From the NCBI GenBank assembly GCA_017615515.1, contig JAFZZX010000157.1, forward strand, positions 1-11,260: a stretch of DNA of 11,260 nt, given 5' to 3'. This DNA is from Clostridia bacterium. Its GTDB lineage: Bacteria > Bacillota > Clostridia > Christensenellales > CAG-1252. The notes under the pieces are model-generated. The model worked only from the letters and a program-made list of their open reading frames with translations, searched no databases and was not told where the DNA came from. Shown one piece after another: positions 1 through 4,824 of this stretch; within the stretch, counting starts at the first letter, position 1, and every line of letters begins with the position of its first letter. A program made the translations under genes and the position numbers.

Positions 1-1
1 G

Positions 2-637
2 GTCACCGTCCTTTCGGCGATCCTTCTTTTGAGGACGGGCGGCAAGGCGCGCATGAAGGGAGACGCCTCGGTCGCGTTGATCTCGGTCTTCGCGCTCGCA
101 TTCGGTTACCTCTTGATGAATCTCTTTCCGACCTCTGCGAACGTGTCCGCCGACGTATGCGGGACCCTCTTCGGCTCGGTCTCGATTTTGACCCTCTCTC
201 CCGTGGAAGTGTGGGTCTGCGCCGGGCTCTCCGTCATCACGGTTGCGGTCTTCGTCGTCTTCTATAACCGCATCTTCGCGGTGACCTTCGACGAAAACTT
301 TGCGAAAGCGACGGGCGTCAAGACCGAAGTGTATAACCTGATCATCGCCGTGATTATCGCGGTGGTCATCGTGCTCGCGATGAATCTCGTCGGCTCGCTC
401 CTCATCTCCGCCTTGATCATCTTCCCCGCGCTCTCCGCGATGCGCGTTTTCAAGAGTTTCCTGTCCGTGACCGTCGCGTCGACGGTGCTCTCGGTCCTGA
501 CCGCGCTCGTCGGCTTACTGCTTGCGATCGGTCTGCCGCAGGGCGTTCCCGTCGGTCCCACGATCGTGATCGCACAGGCGGCGGCGTTCGGCGTGTGTTA
601 CCTCGTCGGCTTTATAAAGGATAGGGTGCGGGCATGA
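2..637 (+). CDS. Metal ABC transporter permease (ABC-3/ZnuB-like), 3' part
   Basis: This is the C-terminal part (about 211 residues) of an integral membrane permease that would move a divalent metal, most likely zinc or manganese, across the cytoplasmic membrane with an ATPase and a substrate-binding lipoprotein. The reading frame is open from the first bases, so the true start lies upstream of the window; the TTG at 29 is inside the gene. Several hydrophobic segments are visible. The stretch FDENFAKATGV, followed by a long helix and then VGSLLISALIIFPALSAMR, matches the conserved core of the ABC-3 family (ZnuB, TroC/MntB). The stop codon overlaps the next start (ATGA at 634-637), which indicates one operon and translational coupling. 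Which metal is carried cannot be read from this fragment. The family call is strong and the substrate is inference. Confidence 0.88.
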   Translation, partial: VTVLSAILLLRTGGKARMKGDASVALISVFALAFGYLLMNLFPTSANVSADVCGTLFGSVSILTLSPVEVWVCAGLSVITVAVFVVFYNRIFAVTFDENFAKATGVKTEVYNLIIAVIIAVVIVLAMNLVGSLLISALIIFPALSAMRVFKSFLSVTVASTVLSVLTALVGLLLAIGLPQGVPVGPTIVIAQAAAFGVCYLVGFIKDRVRA

Positions 638-1161
638 GAAGGGCGCTTTTGATCGTATTATTGATTTGCTTGTCGGCGCTTTTCTTCGCATCGTGCGGCG
701 GCTCGGATCGCTACGACCTGACGGAAGAGACCTTCTTCTACGGCATGACGACGATGCAGATGTATCCCGAGGAGTACGTCGGCAAGGCGATCTCCTTCGA
801 TTGCTTCACCTACCGATTGACCGACGTCGGCGGCTCGTCCTATCTTTGCGGCGTTCGCAAATGCTCGTCCGGCTACGGGTGCAATTGCGGCAAGGATACG
901 ATCATCGGCTTTATCTTGGACTACGAGGGAGCGATCCCCGAGCCGAAGAATCAGAGCGAGGACACGTCCGATAAGGCGTGGATCCACGTAGAGGGCACGA
1001 TCGCTTCGGCGGAGAAAGAGGAGATCCGCATCCCCTCGTACGACGCGTCTGGCGTTGCCAATCCGAATGCGCCCGAAACCGTCGTCTTTTATCATTTTAC
1101 GGTCGTGTCTCTGACCGAGATCGCGGACGGTTCAGGTCTTGCGTATTACGTTTCGAAATAA
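634..1161 (+). CDS. Cys-rich lipoprotein, resembles C-terminal domain of YcgQ/DUF1980 (TIGR03943) proteins
   Basis: A 175-residue predicted lipoprotein. The N-terminus has two arginines, a hydrophobic core and a lipobox-like FFASC, giving Cys21 as the lipidation site and anchoring the protein outside the membrane. The mature part holds Cys57, Cys72, Cys77, Cys83 and Cys85, with the last four clustered in LCGVRKCSSGYGCNCGKD. This cluster is followed by IIGFILDYEG and AWIHVEGTI. That order (Cys cluster, GF segment, W-[VI]-x-V-x-G-T-I) resembles the C-terminal half of YcgQ/DUF1980 proteins, judged from memory without an alignment. It overlaps the metal permease gene by ATGA, so a role in metal binding or delivery is plausible but is inference. 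The stop codon TAA (1159-1161) runs into the ribosome binding site of the next gene, so all three genes appear co-transcribed. It could also be an unrelated small lipoprotein family. Confidence 0.72.
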   Translation: MRRALLIVLLICLSALFFASCGGSDRYDLTEETFFYGMTTMQMYPEEYVGKAISFDCFTYRLTDVGGSSYLCGVRKCSSGYGCNCGKDTIIGFILDYEGAIPEPKNQSEDTSDKAWIHVEGTIASAEKEEIRIPSYDASGVANPNAPETVVFYHFTVVSLTEIADGSGLAYYVSK

Positions 1162-1171
1162 GGAGGAAATT

Positions 1172-1858
1172 ATGGCTAACAAAAAGAGTGTGGAGCAGAG
1201 AAAGCAAACGGCGCGCACGGAGGCGCTCCTCGCGAAGCGCAGGAAGCTACGCGTTTTCCCCTTGATCTCCCTGGCGATGACGGTGATTTTGTTGCTTCTG
1301 ATGCTGACGAACTGGGCGGCGATCTACAATACCGATATCCCCGGTAACGAAATCGAATACACCGGCTTCCAGAGCGTTTCCGCTGGGCTTGGCGGCAACT
1401 ACAAGAGCATGGACACCGATACCTTCGGGCATATCGCCACCTTCTACGCCTATGCGGGCGGCGCGGTGAAGACCCTGTCACTTCTGTCCGTGATCCTTCT
1501 TTTCGTCTTGGTCGTACACGCCCTGACGGAGCTCTTCGCGGTGATCACGAATAAGCAGAGCGCGTTCAACGTGCTGGACGTGATCTTTACCGCGGCGTCC
1601 GCGGGACTTTTTATCGGCTGTTACGCCGTCGCCCGATCGATGGATGGCGTGATGATCGCCGGGTATTGTAACGGGAATCCCGCCTGTTCGGTGCAGTCTT
1701 CCGCGATCATTCCCGCGATCTTGGCGATCCTCGCGCTCGCCTCTCCGATCCTCGCGATGGTCTTCGACGCGCAGGGAATGAGGGAGATCCGCGAAGCGGA
1801 AGTCGCCGCGCAGCGCCCGCCGCAAAAGATCGGCAAGAACAGGTTGGTTAAGAGGTAA
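1172..1858 (+). CDS. Four-helix membrane protein of unknown family
   Basis: I do not recognise this 228-residue protein. The ATG at 1172 is chosen because AGGAGG (1161-1166) lies 5 bases before it; the frame is open further upstream but that part overlaps the lipoprotein gene. The first 27 residues are very basic and polar. Hydrophobic segments lie at about 29-51, 98-125, 132-154 and 177-199. Between segments 1 and 2 is a soluble loop of about 45 residues rich in Gly, Asp and Tyr. Between segments 3 and 4 is a short loop with Cys166 and Cys172 (CNGNPAC), and Cys150 lies in segment 3. The tail is charged and basic. With an even number of helices and positive ends, both termini are probably cytoplasmic. 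It is the last gene before a strong terminator and probably shares the metal permease transcript. Function is unknown; the position alone suggests an accessory role. Confidence 0.8.
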   Translation: MANKKSVEQRKQTARTEALLAKRRKLRVFPLISLAMTVILLLLMLTNWAAIYNTDIPGNEIEYTGFQSVSAGLGGNYKSMDTDTFGHIATFYAYAGGAVKTLSLLSVILLFVLVVHALTELFAVITNKQSAFNVLDVIFTAASAGLFIGCYAVARSMDGVMIAGYCNGNPACSVQSSAIIPAILAILALASPILAMVFDAQGMREIREAEVAAQRPPQKIGKNRLVKR

Positions 1859-1884
1859 ACGCGCAGAATTATTCGAAAAATCCG

Positions 1885-1912
1885 AAAAAGGCGGCTTTTG
1901 CCGCCATTTTTT
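1885..1912 (+). terminator. Rho-independent terminator of the metal-transport operon
   Basis: A perfect 6-bp GC stem GGCGGC (1890-1895) / GCCGCC (1900-1905) with a TTTT loop, an A-run before it and ATTTTTT after it. It lies 26 bases after the stop codon of the four-helix protein. The A-run can extend the stem and also makes it work in reverse, but no minus-strand gene ends here. Confidence 0.9.
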
Positions 1913-1925
1913 CTTTCGGTCCCCC

Positions 1926-1955
1926 TTGTAATAAATGGGTTCGTTATGCTATAAT
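1926..1955 (+). promoter_or_regulatory. Sigma-A-type promoter for the DUF2804 gene
   Basis: The sequence shows TTGTAA (1926-1931), an 18-base spacer and a perfect TATAAT (1950-1955) preceded by TG-C (extended -10). Transcription would start near 1962, giving a leader of about 58 bases before the ATG at 2020. It sits right after the preceding terminator, so the downstream gene is a separate unit. Confidence 0.82.
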
Positions 1956-2019
1956 ACTTTTATAAAAGTCCATTTTCCAAGTGAAAGCGATGGGCGAAAT
2001 CATCAAAAAGGAGAAAACT

Positions 2020-3165
2020 ATGGGCGAATACAGCAAATTTATTTCGGAAAAACGCAGAGCGATCCCCACTCCGCCGGATCTGGTCGATGCCGACGGAAAG
2101 GTCGTGTTCGGTACGTTTGACAAAGAGTTCGAGACGATGGAACTCTTGCGTGCCAAGAAGCCGACGAGGGCGCCGGATTTCCTCAGGAAGTTCAAGCTGA
2201 CCCTTTGGGAAGCGACCGAAGTACACCTCAAGAACGGCGTGCTTCTCGCGGTCGTTTGCGATATGGGCATCTTCGGCAAGCAGCTCAATATGTTCTATGA
2301 CAAACGCACCAAGACCGTCTATTGCTGGGATACCCAGATCAAGAGCAAAGATACCGTCATCGCTCCGAACCTTCTAAACGGCTCGATCGCCAAAGCGGAG
2401 TCCGACGTCGGTTTCGTGAAGTACGTCAACAACTTCCAAGACGGCAAGGCGGAATTGTCCGGCAAGCATACCGGCAAGTGCCTGATCAACGGGCCGGATG
2501 ACAAGGTCAAGTCCAAGACCGTCAAGGAGCACTACGGCGAGGCGACCATCGAGTACAATTTCTCGCTGACCCGTCTGTCCGATCCCTGCGTGGTTTCGAT
2601 CCCGTTCCCGTATAGCGACAACCGCACCCTTTATAGCCAAAAGGATTTCTTCAAGGCGGAAGGCAGCCTGATCATCAACGGCGAGGAGATGCTCTCGGAT
2701 GACGAGACCACCGCGATCATCGACGATCACCGCGGCTATTATCCCCGTCGCGCGCACTACGATTGGACCACCACGATGGGCAAGTGCGAGGTGAACGGCG
2801 AGAAGAAGTGGCTCGCTTTCAACCTCACGCACAATCAGAGCACCAACGAAGAGGACTACAACGAGAACATTTTGTGGCTCGAAGGCAAGTCCAGCCTGCT
2901 CCCGCCCGTGAAGTGGACCCGTTCCGTCGAGTCCAAGGACTTCACGAACTATTCCGAATGGACGGTGAAGGACGAGCACGATATGGTCAACCTGAAGTTC
3001 AAGGTCTACGGCGTGAACCCGATGGTTCTGCACGCGCTCGTCGTCAATATCGACTATTACGTCGCTTGGGGTGAGCTGGAAGGTTACATCCGCGACGAGG
3101 ACGGCAATAAGTACGTCCTTGACGGGATGATGGGGATGGGGGAAGATAAGACCATGCTGTTATAA
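2020..3165 (+). CDS. DUF2804 domain-containing protein
   Basis: A 381-residue soluble protein without signal peptide or membrane segment. The ATG at 2020 is preferred because AAGGAG (2008-2013) is 6 bases upstream; in-frame GTG 1981 and ATG 1990 lack a comparable site. Features that fit DUF2804 (PF10974) are an N-terminal proline-rich entry (AIPTPPDL), a central segment with HYDWTTTMG near residues 246-254, the following GEKKWLAFNLTHNQSTNE, and the C-terminal MGMGEDKTMLL. The molecular function of this family is not established to my knowledge. Its length is close to what I expect for the family. It has its own promoter and terminator, so it is expressed alone; neither neighbour indicates a pathway. 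It uses AAG-rich, well adapted codons, which hints at decent expression, but that is an impression, not a calculation. Confidence 0.82.
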   Translation: MGEYSKFISEKRRAIPTPPDLVDADGKVVFGTFDKEFETMELLRAKKPTRAPDFLRKFKLTLWEATEVHLKNGVLLAVVCDMGIFGKQLNMFYDKRTKTVYCWDTQIKSKDTVIAPNLLNGSIAKAESDVGFVKYVNNFQDGKAELSGKHTGKCLINGPDDKVKSKTVKEHYGEATIEYNFSLTRLSDPCVVSIPFPYSDNRTLYSQKDFFKAEGSLIINGEEMLSDDETTAIIDDHRGYYPRRAHYDWTTTMGKCEVNGEKKWLAFNLTHNQSTNEEDYNENILWLEGKSSLLPPVKWTRSVESKDFTNYSEWTVKDEHDMVNLKFKVYGVNPMVLHALVVNIDYYVAWGELEGYIRDEDGNKYVLDGMMGMGEDKTMLL

Positions 3166-3209
3166 CCTGCGGCGGCGCTTAAGGGCGCATCTGCTTTGTT
3201 GCTAACATC

Positions 3210-3256
3210 AAAACCGCGCAGTTACGTACGAATCAGTACGCGCCTGCGCGGTTTTT
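3210..3256 (+). terminator. Terminator after the DUF2804 gene, probably bidirectional
   Basis: Outer stem AAACCGCGCA (3211-3220) / TGCGCGGTTT (3245-3254) followed by TTTTT on the plus strand. The loop contains a second stem CGTAC (3225-3229) / GTACG (3236-3240) with loop GAATCA. Read on the minus strand the outer stem is followed by TTTTG, so it could also stop transcripts coming from the GH125 side. It starts about 45 bases after the DUF2804 stop codon. Confidence 0.85.
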
Positions 3257-3309
3257 CGTTGCGTCGCGCATCTGCAACCCTTCAGCGCCGCCTCGGGGCG
3301 GATGAAAGA

Positions 3310-3337
3310 ATCCCGCAATATGTAACTATTGCGGGAT
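3310..3337. repeat. Perfect 11-bp inverted repeat (hairpin)
   Basis: ATCCCGCAATA (3310-3320) and TATTGCGGGAT (3327-3337) are perfect reverse complements around a 6-base loop TGTAAC. No T-run follows on the plus strand; on the minus strand TTCTTTC follows, so it may be a weak backup terminator for transcripts from the GH125 side. Its core CCCGCAA/TTGCGGG is shared with the hairpin at 3427-3454. Confidence 0.8.
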
Positions 3338-3426
3338 ATCGGTTCTGCGCTGTTCTATGCGGTCTCGCACGTGCGGGATTATAATGGGTGAAGGGCATTT
3401 TTTCTGATGATAGTATTTTAGAAATA

Positions 3427-3465
3427 GTTCCCGCAAGATTGCGCTTGCGGGAACCATTGTTTTTT
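3427..3465. terminator. Hairpin at the 3' end of the GH125 gene
   Basis: Perfect 11-bp stem GTTCCCGCAAG (3427-3437) / CTTGCGGGAAC (3444-3454) with loop ATTGCG. It begins 18 bases beyond the GH125 stop codon. On the plus strand it is followed by CATTG and six T (3460-3465), the classic layout. On the minus strand the tail is TATTTCTAAAATA, a poorer T-tract, so it probably works best against plus-strand readthrough but may also end the GH125 transcript. Confidence 0.75.
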
Positions 3466-3472
3466 GTTGTTA

Positions 3473-4738
3473 TCAGATGCCGAGTTCTTTTTGCTTTTTC
3501 AGCACGAGGTAGGCGAAGAGGGAGTTCGCCCAGGCGAACCAGGGGCGGGTATAGACGCGGGCGTTGTCTTTATAGACGCCTTCGTGGATGTAGTGCGTGC
3601 CGCCCGTCGAGGAAGCGACCATTTTGACGCACGCGCGGATCTCCTCTTCGTCTTCGGATGTCAGCGCTTGCACGATCAAGGAGAGAGGCCACACGTAGCC
3701 GTCGGGGGTATGCGGACTGCCGATGCCCGTGATCGCCTTTCCGCGGAAGAAGTAGGGGTTGGCGTCGGAGAGCATATAACTGCGGGTATTCTCGTAGACG
3801 GCTTGATCCGTGAACGGATATTCGTAGTAGGGGATCGCGAGCAGGTTCGGGATATTCGCGTCGTCCATCACGTTGTGATGCCCGAGTCCGTCGGTCTCGA
3901 GTGCGTAGATCTTTTTGCCGTCCACTTCGGTCGTCGCATAGCGGTCGAGCGCCGTTTTGATCCTGCCGACGAGTTCTTCCGCCATCGTGGCGCGTTTGTC
4001 TTCGCCGTGCGCGCGGAGATAGGGGAGAAGTTTCGTCAGGACGGTGCAGATGAACATATTACCCGGGATATAGTAGTTGTAGGTGCAGCAGTCGTCGCTC
4101 GGACGGTAGCCGGACCAAACGAGACCGCATTCGCTGACGGGCGCGCCTTTGCCGCACCACAGTTCGCGCGAGCGATCGACTCTCTCGTGGTAATAGGGGG
4201 AGTATTCCTTGTGCTGTTGCTCGTTGCGGAAGGTCGCGAGGATCAGGTCGAACGCCTTATAGAACAGCGTATCGAAAATGCTCTCGTCTCCGGTCTCCGC
4301 GTGGTATCTCGCGGCGAGCCACAAGGGATAGCACAAACTGTCGAGCTCAAACTTCCTTTCCCAGACCCACGGGGAGTTCTTCGGGATGTCGGTCGTGTGT
4401 CCCATACCGTTCGCGGTGCGATTGAAGGCGTTGGCATAGGGATCGATCAGGATATAAGTGAATTGCTTTTTGAGGATCGCCTTGATCAGCTCGCGCACGG
4501 AAGGGCAACTCTTCGCGAAGAAGAGATATTGCATGACCTGCGCCGCGCTGTCGCGGAGCCACATCGCGGGGATGTCGCCCGTGATCACGAAAGCGGAGCC
4601 GTCCTCTTCAAAGAAAACGGTCGTCAATATCGTATTGAAAAAAGCCTTATGGAATACCTTTTTGAGGAGAGGATCCGAGATGCGTTCCTCGAAAACTTCG
4701 ACCTCTTCGCGGAGATCGGCGAAACGCTCTACGTTCAT
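3473..4738 (-). CDS. Glycoside hydrolase family 125 exo-alpha-mannosidase
   Basis: A 421-residue cytoplasmic-type enzyme (no signal peptide) of GH125 (PF06824, formerly DUF1237). Characterised members are metal-independent, inverting exo-alpha-1,6-mannosidases. Family hallmarks in order: TGDIPAMWLRDS (53-64), DPYANAFNR (99-107), WERKFELDSLCYP (126-138), SGYRPSDD (209-216), YNYYIPGNMF, MDDANIPNLLAIPY (291-304), GIGSPHT (338-344), HEGVYKDN (385-392) and TRPWFAWANSLF. By analogy with characterised members, the acid is an Asp of RPSDD (215 or 216) and the base is Glu386. The frame is open up to a GTG at 4801, but that start lies inside the promoter, and the ATG at 4774 would have a leader of about 10 bases and no binding site. 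The ATG at 4738 has AGGAAAAG just upstream and gives the usual family length. It follows the rhamnose operon on the same strand, so readthrough from there is also possible. Confidence 0.93.
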   Translation of the reverse strand: MNVERFADLREEVEVFEERISDPLLKKVFHKAFFNTILTTVFFEEDGSAFVITGDIPAMWLRDSAAQVMQYLFFAKSCPSVRELIKAILKKQFTYILIDPYANAFNRTANGMGHTTDIPKNSPWVWERKFELDSLCYPLWLAARYHAETGDESIFDTLFYKAFDLILATFRNEQQHKEYSPYYHERVDRSRELWCGKGAPVSECGLVWSGYRPSDDCCTYNYYIPGNMFICTVLTKLLPYLRAHGEDKRATMAEELVGRIKTALDRYATTEVDGKKIYALETDGLGHHNVMDDANIPNLLAIPYYEYPFTDQAVYENTRSYMLSDANPYFFRGKAITGIGSPHTPDGYVWPLSLIVQALTSEDEEEIRACVKMVASSTGGTHYIHEGVYKDNARVYTRPWFAWANSLFAYLVLKKQKELGI

Positions 4739-4791
4739 TCTTTTCCTGATCGAACTGAGTTTTCTCTTTTTCATAGCGTTATACCGACAGT

Positions 4792-4820
4792 ATTTTAGCA
4801 CATACGCGCGCGAAGTGCAA
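4792..4820 (-). promoter_or_regulatory. Promoter for the GH125 gene
   Basis: Read on the minus strand: TTGCAC (4815-4820), a 17-base spacer, and TAAAAT (4792-4797) preceded by TG-C (extended -10). It lies in the 86-base gap after the GH106-like gene and would start RNA near 4785, 47 or so bases before the chosen ATG. No terminator is seen between the two genes, so this looks like an internal promoter rather than a full operon boundary. Confidence 0.72.
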
Positions 4821-4824
4821 AGGA

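Larger units (their letters stand above)
3166..3472. other. Gene-free, hairpin-rich interval between convergent genes
   Basis: No credible gene is seen here. Open frames on the plus strand (3196-3384 and 3388-3627) run through perfect hairpins, are Arg-rich, and the second enters the GH125 gene, so they are rejected. The interval holds the terminator at 3210-3256, a weaker stem at 3258-3278 (GTTGC/GCAAC), a stem CCGCC/GGCGG with TCGG loop at 3288-3301, a perfect 11-bp inverted repeat at 3310-3337, a 10-bp palindrome CGCACGTGCG at 3366-3375, and the final hairpin at 3427-3454. The 10-mer GCGCATCTGC occurs twice (3185-3194 and 3266-3275) on either side of the first terminator. Confidence 0.7.

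Noticed and set aside
2374..3033. A 219-codon minus-strand open frame inside the DUF2804 gene
   Set aside because: Low-complexity Val/Leu/Arg/Asp product typical of an antisense shadow; the plus strand has promoter, binding site, terminator and family motifs.
3388..3627. A GTG-started plus-strand frame with a TATAAT at 3380-3385 just before it
   Set aside because: The TATAAT is too close to the start and has no -35; the frame runs through the 3427-3454 hairpin and into the GH125 gene on the other strand.
3464..4798. A 444-codon open frame on the plus strand, antisense to almost the whole GH125 gene
   Set aside because: It mirrors the codon phase of a GC-rich real gene; its product is rich in Val, Arg and Asp without recognisable motifs, while the opposite strand carries a full set of GH125 motifs.
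4739..4801. Extended N-terminus of GH125 from GTG 4801 or ATG 4774
   Set aside because: GTG 4801 lies upstream of the predicted -10 element and ATG 4774 lacks a ribosome binding site; the added residues are basic and not family-like.
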